In this document: piece after piece, positions 15,811 through 24,707 of the stretch
Position numbering within the stretch: position 1 is the stretch's first letter
How the letters are laid out: each line of letters starts with the position of its first letter
NCBI GenBank assembly: GCA_003142635.1
Contig: PLMX01000197.1
Location: 1-35,634, forward strand
Origin: Syntrophaceae bacterium
GTDB lineage: Bacteria > Desulfobacterota > Syntrophia > Syntrophales > UBA2185
Direction: 5' to 3'
DNA length: 35,634 bases
Translations under genes and position numbers: made by a program
The notes under the pieces: model-generated
Told to the model about the DNA's origin: nothing
Seen by the model: the letters and a program-made list of their open reading frames with translations, nothing else
Database searches by the model: none

Positions 15811-18402
15811 CTACTTCTTCCTCTTAAAAATCATCTCACCGTTTTCTTTCGCATCAACGATGATATGTTCCCCTTCAGCAAACTTTCCTTCGAGAATTCC
15901 CATGGCAAGGGTGTCGAGAAGCAGTTTCTGGAGAGCCCGCTTCAAGGGCCGCGCACCATACACCGGGCTGTATCCGGTCTTTGCTATATAATTTTTTGCA
16001 TTTCCTGTCAATTCAATGGTCAATTTGCGGTCTTTGAGTCTTTTCTGAATAAGATCGATCTGGATGTCGATGATCCTGTCGATATCGTCTATGGTCAATG
16101 ACCTGAAGGTAATGATGTCGTCTATGCGATTCAAGAATTCCGGCCGGAACGTAGACCTTAAGGCCTCCATCGTCTTCGCCCGCCTTTCTTCATCGTTCAT
16201 GGTCATATCGTGAGTCCATTGGCTGCCGATGTTAGATGTCATAATCACTATGGTGTTCTTGAAATCAACAGTTCTGCCATGGCCATCCGTCAATCTGCCG
16301 TCATCCAGGATCTGCAAGAATATGTTGAATACATCCACGTGCGCCTTTTCAATTTCATCGAAGAGCACAACCGTATACGGCCTTCTCCGTATCGCCTCAG
16401 TGAGGTAGCCGCCTTCGTCGTATCCCACATATCCGGGGGGTGCGCCGATCAGCCGGGCGACGGAGTGCTTTTCCATGTACTCGGACATGTCAATTCTGAT
16501 CATGGCCTGCTCATTGTCAAACATGAACTCCGCGAGTGCGCGCGCCAGCTCTGTCTTACCTACGCCCGTGGGCCCGAGAAAAATAAAAGAGCCGATAGGC
16601 CTGTTGGGGTCCTGGAGGCCTGAACGGGCCCTCCTCAAGGCGCTCGACACGGCGGCTATGCCCTCGTCCTGGCCTATGACCCTCTTCTTGAGCCTGTCTT
16701 CCATATGGATAAGTTTCTGAACATCACTTTCCAACATGCGCGAAACGGGAATGCCGGTCCAGTTTGCCACAACCTCCGCCACGTCTTCCGCATCTACCTC
16801 TTCCTTTAGCATCTTATTATCTTTCTGGATCGTAGAGAGATTCGCGTGTTCCCGCTCCAATTCCGTGTTCAGTTCGACAAGCTTTCCGTATCGTATTTCG
16901 GCCGCCCTGGCCAGGTTACCCTCCCTCTGGGCGTTCATCTCCTCTGTCTTGTATTCTTCGATTTTGCTCTTGATAGACTGAATATTCTTGATGATCTCTT
17001 TTTCTCGAGCCCAGTGCGTCTTCATCTTTTCCATTGAGTCCCTGAGCTTCGTCAGTTCCTTATCGATTTTGTTGCGTCTATCCTGCGTCGTTTTATCCGA
17101 TTCATTCTTGAGGGATTGGCGCTCGATCTCCAGTTGCGTTACCTTTCTTTCGATCGCATCGATTTCAGAGGGCATGCTGTCGAGTTCAATCCGCAGGCGG
17201 GAGGCAGCCTCGTCAATCAGATCAACCGCCTTGTCAGGCAAGAACCTGTCGCTGATGTAACGGGCGGAAAGCGTCGCCGCGGCGATGATTGCAGAATCCT
17301 TGATCCTCACCCCATGGTGCACTTCATAACGCTCTTTTAGTCCCCGGAGGATTGCAATAGTATCCTCAACGGAAGGTTCCCTCACAATGATGGGCTGGAA
17401 TCTCCGTTCAAGGGCAGGGTCTTTTTCGATGTGTTTGCGGTACTCATTCAGTGTCGTCGCACCTATACACCTCAATTCACCCCGCGCAAGTGCAGGTTTC
17501 ATCATATTGGACGCATCGACGGCTCCCTCAGCGGCTCCCGCGCCGACTACAGTGTGGATCTCATCGATGAAGAGGATGATTTCCCCCTGTGCGCTTGTTA
17601 TTTCCTTAAGCACTGCCTTGAGTCTTTCTTCAAATTCTCCGCGGTACTTGGCGCCGGCAATCAAGGCACCTATATCTAAACCGACAACACGCTTATCCTT
17701 CAGGCTGTCCGGTACGTCACCGTTTACGATCCGCTGCGCAAGCCCCTCTACAATAGCCGTCTTGCCCACGCCCGGTTCACCTATAAGAACAGGATTGTTC
17801 TTTGTTCTTCTGGAGAGCACCTGCATGATTCTCCTGATTTCATCGTCTCTTCCAATGACGGGGTCAAAAGATCCTTTCTTGGCAAGTTCATTGAAGTCCC
17901 GGGCATAACGCTTCAGGGCCTGATATTTCTCTTCCGGATTCGGATCTGTAATCCTCTGGTTGCCTCTGATTTCGAGGAGGACCTTGAAGATATTATCCTT
18001 CGTAACCCCTTTGCCCTTAAGAATTTTTCCGGCGACTCCGTCCTTTTCTTCCGCCATCACAATCAGGACGTGCTCGGCGCTTACATATTCATCCTTCAAA
18101 CGTGCCGCTTCGACGAGGGCATCGTCCAATACTTTATTTAATCTCGGCGTCAGGTACGACTGGCCGATACCGGTACCTTCAACTCTCGGCAATTTTTCGA
18201 GAGATTTCTTGATTTCGGTTTCAATTCCTCTTGGATGTGCTCCCAGTTTTTTCAGTATTTCTCCGACAATGCCTTCCGGCTGCAGGAGAAATGCGGCAAG
18301 AAGATGCTCGACATCGACACTCTGGTTTCCATACTTCTTTGCAATGTCCTGAGCCTCCTGCAGGGCCTCTTGAACCTTTAACGTAAATTTGTCAAATCTC
18401 AT
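15811..18402 (-). CDS. clpB: ATP-dependent disaggregase ClpB
   Basis: An 863-residue Hsp100 chaperone, full length. The Clp N-domain repeats (about 1-150) are followed by AAA+ module 1 with Walker A GEPGVGKT (208-215), a long coiled-coil middle domain (about 405-525), and AAA+ module 2 with Walker A GPTGVGKT (about 609) and the substrate-loop motif [11 protein letters not shown]. With DnaK it threads aggregated proteins through its hexameric ring. GGAGG lies 5 nt before the ATG. The promoter at 18571-18599 drives it towards htpX, and an rpoH-type sigma factor is divergent from it. Confidence 0.97.
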   Translation of the reverse strand: MRFDKFTLKVQEALQEAQDIAKKYGNQSVDVEHLLAAFLLQPEGIVGEILKKLGAHPRGIETEIKKSLEKLPRVEGTGIGQSYLTPRLNKVLDDALVEAARLKDEYVSAEHVLIVMAEEKDGVAGKILKGKGVTKDNIFKVLLEIRGNQRITDPNPEEKYQALKRYARDFNELAKKGSFDPVIGRDDEIRRIMQVLSRRTKNNPVLIGEPGVGKTAIVEGLAQRIVNGDVPDSLKDKRVVGLDIGALIAGAKYRGEFEERLKAVLKEITSAQGEIILFIDEIHTVVGAGAAEGAVDASNMMKPALARGELRCIGATTLNEYRKHIEKDPALERRFQPIIVREPSVEDTIAILRGLKERYEVHHGVRIKDSAIIAAATLSARYISDRFLPDKAVDLIDEAASRLRIELDSMPSEIDAIERKVTQLEIERQSLKNESDKTTQDRRNKIDKELTKLRDSMEKMKTHWAREKEIIKNIQSIKSKIEEYKTEEMNAQREGNLARAAEIRYGKLVELNTELEREHANLSTIQKDNKMLKEEVDAEDVAEVVANWTGIPVSRMLESDVQKLIHMEDRLKKRVIGQDEGIAAVSSALRRARSGLQDPNRPIGSFIFLGPTGVGKTELARALAEFMFDNEQAMIRIDMSEYMEKHSVARLIGAPPGYVGYDEGGYLTEAIRRRPYTVVLFDEIEKAHVDVFNIFLQILDDGRLTDGHGRTVDFKNTIVIMTSNIGSQWTHDMTMNDEERRAKTMEALRSTFRPEFLNRIDDIITFRSLTIDDIDRIIDIQIDLIQKRLKDRKLTIELTGNAKNYIAKTGYSPVYGARPLKRALQKLLLDTLAMGILEGKFAEGEHIIVDAKENGEMIFKRKK

Positions 18403-18570
18403 GATACCTCCAGTGATCCCTGGTTTCTCCTTATTTCATCTGTTTTTACCGGCAACATCTAACCCTCATGGGATATGCGCTCGCGGCGAAGAAAGATACG
18501 CCGCAATCCGGGCCTTCATGGTGTTTACGGAGCCGCGCTCCAGGCGTTCAAGGAGTGAATTATATTCATC

Positions 18571-18599
18571 AATGTAAACATGGATATGCAATCTGTCAA
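18571..18599 (-). promoter_or_regulatory. Sigma-70-type promoter upstream of clpB
   Basis: On the minus strand TTGACA (18599-18594) and TACATT (18576-18571) are 17 bp apart, the same hexamers and spacing as at 2207-2235. The segment CTTGACA...CCATGTTT faintly recalls a heat-shock promoter, but its spacing is too short for one. Confidence 0.5.
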
Positions 18600-18620
18600 G
18601 GTATGCGCCATGAAGAAAAA

Positions 18621-18642
18621 ATGTGTCAAAGATGTGTCAAAG
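18621..18642. repeat. Two tandem 11-bp repeats in the clpB-rpoH intergenic region
   Basis: ATGTGTCAAAG occurs twice head-to-tail (18621-18631, 18632-18642), ending 4 nt before the rpoH -35 box and 22 nt from the clpB -35 box. The position between divergent stress-gene promoters suggests a regulator site. The 18403-18717 gap holds nothing else beyond the two promoters. Confidence 0.4.
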
Positions 18643-18645
18643 ATA

Positions 18646-18675
18646 TTGACGGGAGGATCGAATGCATAATAGAAT
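18646..18675 (+). promoter_or_regulatory. Sigma-70-type promoter for rpoH
   Basis: TTGACG (18646-18651, 5/6) and TAGAAT (18670-18675, 5/6) are separated by 18 bp. Transcription near 18682 would leave a leader of about 36 nt containing the GGAGAGG ribosome-binding site. Confidence 0.55.
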
Positions 18676-18717
18676 TACAAGTTAGAAGTCAAACAAAGAA
18701 ACTTGGAGAGGTATTAA

Positions 18718-19584
18718 TTGGAACTGCCGTCAGTCACGAGTACTCTTGACATCTATATAGCGCAGATCAATCGCTATTCCCTTCTCAGTGCGGATGAAGA
18801 ATTCAGGTTTGCCGTCAAATTCAAGAAATATGATGACATGGAGGCGGCCGAGATGCTGGTCATTTCGAACCTGAGGTTCGTGGTCAAGATTGCGCACGAA
18901 TACAGAAATTACGGGATCAAACTCGCCGACCTGATTCAGGAAGGAAATATAGGGCTCATGCATGCCGTGAAAAAGTTTGATCCTTATAAAGGATACAGGC
19001 TAATATCTTATGCGGTGTGGTGGATAAGGGCATACATACAAAATTTTATAATTAAATCGTGGAGTCTTGTAAAAATCGGGACTACGCAGGCCCAGAGGAA
19101 ACTCTTTTTCAAGCTTGGTCAGGCGAAAAAGAAGATTGAGGCCCTGTCGCAGAAGAACGCTGAATTCGGGGAAATTGCGGAGTCTCTTGGCGTCAAGGAA
19201 ACAGAAATTGCAGAAATGGACCAGAGGCTCACGTATCGCGATCTGTCGCTTGATTCATACATCGGCCAAGAGGGAGAAACGTCTCATCTCGATCACTTGA
19301 CTTATGAGGGCGAGGATCAGGAGACCTCCCTGATTAAGAAAGAGGAGATGGATATCGTAAAAAGAAACATTGCCGGCGCCCTCACAAATCTCAATGAAAG
19401 GGAGAGCTATATCGTCAGACACCGTATCATGACGGACAACCCGCAAACCCTTCAGGAGATCGGAAATAAGTACAACATTACCAGGGAAAGGGCCAGACAG
19501 ATCGAGAAGCAGGCCCTGAAAAAATTGCGACTGGCCATTCCATATTTAGGAAAAGAGCTGGAGTTGCTCCCTGCCGAGACATGA
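18718..19584 (+). CDS. rpoH: RNA polymerase sigma-32 type factor (RpoH)
   Basis: A 288-residue group 3 sigma factor. Regions 1.2-2 cover about residues 8-115, with the core-binding DLIQEGNIGLMHAVKKFD and the -10-recognising YAVWWIRAYIQNFI segment. The RpoH box QRKLFFKL (126-133), diagnostic of heat-shock sigma factors, follows, then region 4 with the helix-turn-helix TLQEIGNKYNITRERARQIEKQALKKL. It directs polymerase to heat-shock genes. The start is a TTG at 18718 with GGAGAGG about 7 nt upstream; no ATG fits. Its location beside divergent clpB-htpX is consistent with regulating them, which remains inference. Confidence 0.93.
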   Translation: MELPSVTSTLDIYIAQINRYSLLSADEEFRFAVKFKKYDDMEAAEMLVISNLRFVVKIAHEYRNYGIKLADLIQEGNIGLMHAVKKFDPYKGYRLISYAVWWIRAYIQNFIIKSWSLVKIGTTQAQRKLFFKLGQAKKKIEALSQKNAEFGEIAESLGVKETEIAEMDQRLTYRDLSLDSYIGQEGETSHLDHLTYEGEDQETSLIKKEEMDIVKRNIAGALTNLNERESYIVRHRIMTDNPQTLQEIGNKYNITRERARQIEKQALKKLRLAIPYLGKELELLPAET

Positions 19585-19715
19585 CAGCGTCGGACGATGT
19601 AGTAGATTCTAACGGTACGACATCGTAGAGATCGCCGATTTTTTGATATGGTACGTTGTGCGGAAACTTCCGGAGAAGATGAAGCGCAAGCTTCAACCCA
19701 TATTTTCCCGTCTGG

Positions 19716-21086
19716 CTAAGATTCGATATCAATGCCTCGGGCGAGGTTTTCAAAACGGGCATACTTGTCCTGAAATGCCAGCTTGACCATGCCCGTCGGT
19801 CCGTTTCTTTGCTTGCCGATAATTATCTCGGCCATGCCTTTTTCAGAATTCTCCTCGGACTTCTCATAGACTTCATCTCTGTAAATAAAGGCAATCAAGT
19901 CTGCATCCTGTTCAATGGCCCCCGAGTCCCTCAAGTCCGCCATTTGCGGCCGCTTATTGGTTCTGTCTTCCAGTTTCCTGTTCAGCTGGGAAAGCGCAAC
20001 GACGGGGACATTAAGCTCCTTCGCAAGGGCTTTCAGAGAACGGCTGATTTCTGATATCTCCTGCTCCCGTGATTCCCTGTAGCCGCCGCTTCTCATGAGT
20101 TGGAGATAGTCCAGTATGATCAGGCCGAGGTCTACGGTAGATTTCAGGCGTCGCGCCTTTGCCTTCATTTCCAATGCCGTAATTGCCGATGAATCATCGA
20201 TGAATATCTGCGCCTCGGAAAGCCTTCCCGCGGCGGAGATCAGCCTCGGCCAATCAGCCTCTCCGAGGAATCCTCTCCTGATTCTCTGCGAATCGACCTT
20301 TGATTCCGAGGAAAGCATGCGCAGGGCAAGCTGCTCTTTTGACATTTCGAGAGAGAAAATAGCAACGGCGACATTGGCTTCGAGGGCTGCATATTGAGCG
20401 ATATTCAGTGCGAAAGCCGTTTTCCCCATGCTGGGACGGCCTGCAATTATTATTAAATCGGATTTTTGCAGGCCTGACGTAATGTCGTCTATCTTTTCAA
20501 ATCCGGTGGGAACGCCGGTTACAAGCTCTTTCCTCTCATAAAGCTTCTCGATGGTCTTGACGCTTTCCTTGATGATGTCTTTAAAAGGGCTGAAGGCAGG
20601 CCTTATCTTATTTTCCGATATATCGAATATGGCACGTTCAGCTTCGTCGAGCACCGTATCGATGTCTGTACCCGCATTATAACTCTTGCTCAGAATATCC
20701 GTCGCCGTGCTGATCAAGCTGCGCAAAATTGACTTTTCTTTTACGATTTTGGAATAGTGATCTATATTGGCTGCCGACGGTACATTATCCGCGAGGGAAG
20801 ATAGGTAAGATGCTCCTCCTGCCTGATCGAGTTGATTCTTGCTCTTCAGTATGTTGCTCAGTGTGATGAGATCGCTTGGCTCATTTCTGTCGTAGAGCTC
20901 TATAATGGCGGCGAATATTTTGCGATGAGCTTCGCTGTAAAAATCCTCTACATGGAGCACTTCCAGAACGCTGTTCAGCGCCTGGTTATCAAGGAGGATT
21001 CCTCCTATAACGGACTGCTCAGCCTCGAGATTCTGGGGCGGCACCCTATGCAATGAGGTGTCGATATCTTTCGTATACTGCTTCAC
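19716..21086 (-). CDS. dnaB: Replicative DNA helicase DnaB
   Basis: A 456-residue hexameric helicase that unwinds DNA at the replication fork. The N-terminal primase-interacting domain (RVPPQNLEAEQSVIGGILLD, about 14-33) and linker precede the RecA-like domain with Walker A GRPSMGKT (216-223), LIILDYLQLM (Walker B) and the LSQLNR...KRPQMADLRDSGAIEQDAD motif. No intein is present. The ATG overlaps the rplI stop by 4 bases (21083-21086), so translation is coupled. The 130-bp gap between it and the convergent rpoH holds no clear terminator. Confidence 0.97.
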   Translation of the reverse strand: MKQYTKDIDTSLHRVPPQNLEAEQSVIGGILLDNQALNSVLEVLHVEDFYSEAHRKIFAAIIELYDRNEPSDLITLSNILKSKNQLDQAGGASYLSSLADNVPSAANIDHYSKIVKEKSILRSLISTATDILSKSYNAGTDIDTVLDEAERAIFDISENKIRPAFSPFKDIIKESVKTIEKLYERKELVTGVPTGFEKIDDITSGLQKSDLIIIAGRPSMGKTAFALNIAQYAALEANVAVAIFSLEMSKEQLALRMLSSESKVDSQRIRRGFLGEADWPRLISAAGRLSEAQIFIDDSSAITALEMKAKARRLKSTVDLGLIILDYLQLMRSGGYRESREQEISEISRSLKALAKELNVPVVALSQLNRKLEDRTNKRPQMADLRDSGAIEQDADLIAFIYRDEVYEKSEENSEKGMAEIIIGKQRNGPTGMVKLAFQDKYARFENLARGIDIES

Positions 21087-21529
21087 GCTTCACCAATGAC
21101 AGTTATTTTTATCTCCGTCATTACCCCCGGCTGAAGTTTGATCTTCACCGGGAATTCGCCGGGAGTCTTTATAGGCTCTTCAAGGATTATCATTTTTCTG
21201 TCGATCTCAATACCCAGTTCCTGGAGGGATTGTTCTATATCTTTTGTGGTGACTGATCCGAACAACTTATCCTGTTCCCCTACGCGCCGGCTGAGGCTCA
21301 ATGTCACTCCCGCGAGCCTCTCAATCATGACCTCTGCCTTTTTCTTTTCAGTTTCGATCTTTTTCATTATTTGGGTTTTTTCATTTTCCAAAGCCTTGAG
21401 AGACCAATTGCTTGCCTCCACTGCGAGCCCCTTGGGAACCAGATAGTTCCTTGCATAACCATCGGCAACCTTCACCGCATCTCCCGCCTTTCCGAGAGAA
21501 TCAACATTCTGCTTCAATATGACCTTCAT
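21083..21529 (-). CDS. rplI: 50S ribosomal protein L9
   Basis: A 148-residue L9, standard length. The N-terminal rRNA-binding domain has GYARNYLVPKGLAVEAS (about 24-40); a long connecting helix and a C-terminal domain with GSVTTKDIEQSL and PVKIKLQPGV follow. It binds 23S rRNA near the L1 stalk. It lies in the rpsF-rpsR-DUF2232-rplI-dnaB run, though a 354-bp gap with a repeat and a possible terminator separates it from DUF2232. Confidence 0.97.
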   Translation of the reverse strand: MKVILKQNVDSLGKAGDAVKVADGYARNYLVPKGLAVEASNWSLKALENEKTQIMKKIETEKKKAEVMIERLAGVTLSLSRRVGEQDKLFGSVTTKDIEQSLQELGIEIDRKMIILEEPIKTPGEFPVKIKLQPGVMTEIKITVIGEA

Positions 21530-21549
21530 ACACTCTCCTTATAAAATTT

Positions 21550-21659
21550 GAATTCGGTAGCGAGCGCACCCCGTAGCTTGCTTCGGGGCAAGCGAGCGAA
21601 TGACGAACTATTATTCCTTAAGAATAGAAGATACTCCGCAGCTTGCTGCGGAGAGCTTC
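21550..21659. repeat. Dispersed hairpin-rich intergenic repeat, copy C
   Basis: The best-preserved copy, 110 bp. It has two stem-loops: CCCCGTAGC-TT-GCTTCGGGG (one mispair) and the perfect CTCCGCAGC-TT-GCTGCGGAG. Its ends match copies A and B (GAATTCGG to GAGAGCTTC). It is inserted just upstream of rplI, inside an operon, so it would be transcribed. Confidence 0.8.
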
Positions 21660-21883
21660 TATTTCACTATTTTAGTCGTAAGCGAAAAAAAAGAAGCCCG
21701 GCAACTGGAACTAACCGGCATCCCTTTTGGCGTGCTATGCAACTCTTTCTTTCAGTTAATCCGCGCACACCGGGCGGGGATCTATGCTCCACGCGGCCCC
21801 TATCTCTCGCGAAGCCCGCCATTCTTACTCCTTGCACATCTCTTTTGCGTAGATCACTAACTATAGATTTTTCATAATCCTGT
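21660..21883 (-). other. Structured operon spacer with doubtful 51-residue ORF
   Basis: Between DUF2232 and repeat copy C. GGCGGG (plus 21773-21778) can pair with CCCGCC (21815-21820) around an inner GGG/CCC helix. A minus-strand ORF at 21667-21822 (starts MAGFARDRGR, ends FFRLRLK) has AAGGAG 6 nt before its ATG, but its composition is that of translated structured RNA and I doubt it is a protein. An RNA element or processing site between the two halves of the operon is the simplest reading. Confidence 0.3.
21685..21718 (-). terminator. Possible rho-independent terminator or attenuator
   Basis: On the minus strand a short CCGG/CCGG stem (21718-21715 with 21701-21698) is followed by TTC and a run of eight T (21692-21685). 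The stem is only four GC pairs, so termination would be partial. It would reduce read-through from rpsF-rpsR-DUF2232 into rplI-dnaB. Confidence 0.35.
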
Positions 21884-22888
21884 TTAAGGGGTGGAGTATG
21901 TTGCCGGTTTAATAAATTTTCTAAAATCAACCCACAGGTCAAAGACGCCCACGAAAGCTATCAGCAGGATTATATATTGTTGGGCAAAAATAAGGCAATA
22001 ACAAAGTATCCTGAAAGATCTGTGAACATTTTTTATCTTGAATAAAAAACTTATGATTGACAGACCCTGGAGGAAGTACACAAACAGACAAACGATTACG
22101 AGATTAAGGCTTATAATCCTTGCCAATGAAACAGGGATTAAAAGCAATGCCCCGGCGGCAATGAGAAGCCAGATCAGCCCGTCCGGAGCCCTCCAGCGCG
22201 AAAGATCTCCGAAATCGGGATACCACATTCCGGTTCTTTGAAATATCGCTCTTGAGGCCAGTATATTTAGCCACACTATGAAAGAGGCGCTTACCAGGAC
22301 AAGAGCAGGGAATATATTTGCAAAGAAGCTCGTTATCTGTTTAAAATTATCCTTGAGAAGATCTATCTGTTCCGCCGGAATATCCAATTGAGCATATAAT
22401 TGAATGCTTTCCTGGATATTTTTCCCGATGTAATCCTCAACCAGATGCCAGGGTTCTACCCCTGCGGAAAGGCTCTCAAAGACAATGAAAGAGCACCATA
22501 GCAGCAGGATCACCGTCACAGGGTAAACGACAGTTTTTTCGATGGAGTATTTCCTGCGAAAAATTTCTGAAAGAATGATTCCTAAGAATCCCGTTATAAG
22601 TATGAATGGCAGATTTGCAGCGAAACCGGAAAATGTCAGCACTACGGCGACCAGAAAAAAGGATATGAGGAATATTGCCGATCCCTGTATCCTGCCCGTC
22701 TTGGAATAATAATAAATAATCGGCAGCGGTGTCAGGATAAAAAAGAAAGCACCCAGCATAGGAATGAGCGAGGCAGCGAGAAAGGCCAGGGAGGATACGG
22801 CTATACCCGTGAAAAAGATATTCTTAAAAAATGCACCCCTTTCCTTGCTCAAAGTCTGAATCCGCTGATCTTGACCTGATGCGGCCAT
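21884..22888 (-). CDS. DUF2232 integral membrane protein
   Basis: A 334-residue polytopic inner-membrane protein with about eight hydrophobic segments spread across the sequence, for example residues 26-56, 72-110, 117-135, 190-212, 240-262, 262-285 and 300-318. It matches the DUF2232 (YybS-like) family by length, topology and position: such genes recur next to rpsF, rpsR, rplI and dnaB in Desulfobacterota and Firmicutes. Function is not established. It starts 14 bp after rpsR. Confidence 0.8.
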   Translation of the reverse strand: MAASGQDQRIQTLSKERGAFFKNIFFTGIAVSSLAFLAASLIPMLGAFFFILTPLPIIYYYSKTGRIQGSAIFLISFFLVAVVLTFSGFAANLPFILITGFLGIILSEIFRRKYSIEKTVVYPVTVILLLWCSFIVFESLSAGVEPWHLVEDYIGKNIQESIQLYAQLDIPAEQIDLLKDNFKQITSFFANIFPALVLVSASFIVWLNILASRAIFQRTGMWYPDFGDLSRWRAPDGLIWLLIAAGALLLIPVSLARIISLNLVIVCLFVYFLQGLSIISFLFKIKNVHRSFRILCYCLIFAQQYIILLIAFVGVFDLWVDFRKFIKPATYSTP

Positions 22889-22902
22889 CTTCCAATATCA
22901 TA

Positions 22903-23181
22903 TTACCATTCGGAGACAACAAAGGGCAACAGGGCTATGGTCCTCGCCCTTTTTATAGCCACGGTAACTTCCCTCTGATGTTTGGCGCAATTTCCCGTAA
23001 TTCTTCTGGGTATGATCTTGCCCCTGTCAGTTATATAGTCCTTGAGGACAAGGGGCTCCTTATATTCAATTCTTATATCTGAGTCCGTGCAAAAGCGACA
23101 AAATTTTCTCTTGTGATAAAATTTCTTCTGCGGCCTTGAATCCGTCCTTGGTGGCCTTGTATCTCTTGATGGTGTTGGCAT
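22903..23181 (-). CDS. rpsR: 30S ribosomal protein S18
   Basis: A 92-residue S18. The core [20 protein letters not shown] and the end [14 protein letters not shown] are typical. It retains CRFC near residue 28 and GNCAKHQR near residue 64, so it appears to be the zinc-binding (C+) version of S18. It binds 16S rRNA with S6 on the platform. The ATG lies about 14 nt after GGAGGG, a long spacing, so the start is slightly uncertain. 38 bp downstream of rpsF. Confidence 0.95.
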   Translation of the reverse strand: MPTPSRDTRPPRTDSRPQKKFYHKRKFCRFCTDSDIRIEYKEPLVLKDYITDRGKIIPRRITGNCAKHQREVTVAIKRARTIALLPFVVSEW

Positions 23182-23219
23182 TTGTTATACTTTTTCCCTC
23201 CGTTTCTGTATATCGATGT

Positions 23220-23657
23220 TTATGCGGGTTCTGATGGTACAGAGTCTTTGTTCGCAACGGCCTCGGTCTTCGGTCCGGCGCTTTCCCGGCTTTCAAAAAC
23301 CAGTGCCGCACGCGGTGCTTCAGGCTTATCTGCTTCTTGCCTTTCTTTCTCTATCGCCGCGAGATCAACGTTGCTGTCCTTCATTATTGTCATGAATTTA
23401 AGGATCTTGTCATCGATCTTGAAATTTCTTTCCAGTTCATCGATGATGGCGCTCTTGCCTGCGAAATCAATCAGGATATAGTTGCCGTTTGATTGCTTCT
23501 TAATTTCGTAAGCTAATCTTCTTTTGCCCCATTTTTCGACTTTGATGACGGTGCCTTTAAGGGCCGTTACGATTGCTCTGTATCGTTCGATGATACTGTT
23601 GATCTCATCGATGGGAAGGTCAATTTGGACAATAAACAGGGTTTCGTATCTTTTCAA
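23220..23657 (-). CDS. rpsF: 30S ribosomal protein S6
   Basis: A 145-residue S6. The ferredoxin-like core (about 1-96) is recognisable from YETLFIVQIDLP, KWGKRRLAYEIKKQSNGNYILI and the KIDDKILKFMTI end; the last 45 residues are an extra charged Ala/Glu-rich tail. S6 pairs with S18 on the 30S platform. Translation starts at TTG (23657-23655), with GAGGAGGT 7 nt upstream; no ATG fits. First gene of the rpsF-rpsR-DUF2232-rplI-dnaB run. Confidence 0.95.
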   Translation of the reverse strand: MKRYETLFIVQIDLPIDEINSIIERYRAIVTALKGTVIKVEKWGKRRLAYEIKKQSNGNYILIDFAGKSAIIDELERNFKIDDKILKFMTIMKDSNVDLAAIEKERQEADKPEAPRAALVFESRESAGPKTEAVANKDSVPSEPA

Positions 23658-23743
23658 CTTTCTACCTCCTCATGGCTCTGAAGTCCGAACTGTCTGTCCG
23701 AACAAGGAGTCGTGCGTATTAAGATTTTGTGTGGATTTTGACT

Positions 23744-23770
23744 TGTATAGTATTCTTTTGAATAAATCAA
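23744..23770 (-). promoter_or_regulatory. Possible promoter of the rpsF operon
   Basis: On the minus strand TTGATT (23770-23765) and TATACA (23749-23744) lie 15 bp apart, about 85 nt before the rpsF start. The spacing is shorter than ideal, so this is tentative. Confidence 0.35.
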
Positions 23771-23862
23771 GATTTTTTATGCAGGGGCTCGGATGCACCG
23801 CTAATGGCGATTTCGGGGCTAAAAAGAGCACACTTATGAAAACTCAACGGTAAATTCTTACG

Positions 23863-23986
23863 GTGCGATAACAACCAGCCTGAAGTCGGTTGTAAGTGAC
23901 GAGAGAAAACGAATCCCACTTGGGAAAGGATGAAGACAGAGTCGCCTGGCTGACAACCAGGTAGGTTTGTCTATGAAAAATGATTC
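23863..23986 (+). ncRNA. Structured RNA, possible 5' remnant of a group II intron
   Basis: The plus strand folds into nested helices: ACAACC (23871-23876) with GGTTGT (23888-23893); a CCC-ACTT-GGG tetraloop hairpin (23915-23924); GAATC (23911-23915) or, alternatively, the tetraloop with GATTC (23982-23986) closing AGACA (23934-23938)/TGTCT (23968-23972) and CCTGG (23945-23949)/CCAGG (23957-23961). The segment begins GTGCGATAAC at 23863, like the GUGYG start of bacterial group II introns, and the fold recalls domain I. No domain V and no reverse transcriptase follow, so it would be a truncated remnant. No gene lies in 23658-23991. Confidence 0.35.
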
Positions 23987-23991
23987 GCGCC

Positions 23992-24504
23992 CTAATTAAA
24001 AAATCGGAGCCACGATTTCTTAGCAGGACAGAACGCTTCTATCCATTTAGCAGGAAGTTCATCTGGTCCGTAATATTGCCACTCATTGTTACCAGCAATC
24101 GAGACGCCCATGATGCGACCGGATGCATCACGATCTATAAATCTAAGAAAACGAATGCCCCTGTCAGTACAGTTTACCTCAGTAAAAAATAAGGTCTCTT
24201 TATAATTTTCGTATCCCTTCGTGGATTTGGATGATTTTTCCCTTTCCTTTATTCTGGCTTTTCGAGCTGTTTCCGATCTGGCTACTTTTTTGAGCCACAC
24301 CCTGATTCTATCTTTTGAGGGCTGAGTCACATTTTTCTTATCATAATAAATGTCATAATCTGCATTTTCAAATAAATGGTTTACGTCAAAATGGCCAGAA
24401 TGTAGGAATACCCAATCGCCATTTTCTTCATTATCAGCCTTATGACATCCAAACGTCATCAGGACGATCATTATCATTGCAAGACTACATATAACGTGCT
24501 TCAT
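23992..24504 (-). CDS. Lipoprotein, surface-adhesin-E-like
   Basis: A 170-residue predicted lipoprotein. A lipoprotein signal peptide (MKHVICSLAMIMIVLMTFGC) puts the lipidated residue at Cys20. The mature part resembles the surface-adhesin protein E family: a first strand around DWVFL, YDIYYD, a VWLKKV segment, then VNCTDRGIRFL, the WQYYGP segment and a C-terminal WIEAFC. I chose ATG 24504, with GAGGAG upstream, over the open frame from 24549 because it begins the signal peptide. Family function is not settled; it is probably attached to the outer membrane. Its GC content looks lower than that of the housekeeping genes to the left. Confidence 0.7.
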   Translation of the reverse strand: MKHVICSLAMIMIVLMTFGCHKADNEENGDWVFLHSGHFDVNHLFENADYDIYYDKKNVTQPSKDRIRVWLKKVARSETARKARIKEREKSSKSTKGYENYKETLFFTEVNCTDRGIRFLRFIDRDASGRIMGVSIAGNNEWQYYGPDELPAKWIEAFCPAKKSWLRFFN

Positions 24505-24707
24505 AACAGAACATCCGCTCCTCGCATTTACACATCGATACTCTGCCAACCATTGCGATTCTCTCTGTCATGTTCGCAGCAACAAATATTAGAAAATAAG
24601 AACCTTCCGCATAACAACGTGTTATCATAATATTCGGCAGTTTCGCCCAAATGCTTTAATGTCATAGCAGCCACAGGAAGCCTTCTTTTATAATCTGTAG
24701 ATTTTGT

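Noticed and set aside
18571-18600. Heat-shock (sigma-32) promoter before clpB
   Set aside because: CTTGACA and CCATGT are present but only about 9 bp apart, too short; the same bases fit a sigma-70 promoter with ideal spacing.
19478-19762. Minus-strand 94-codon ORF between rpoH and dnaB
   Set aside because: Overlaps both genes, resembles no family and has no ribosome-binding site.
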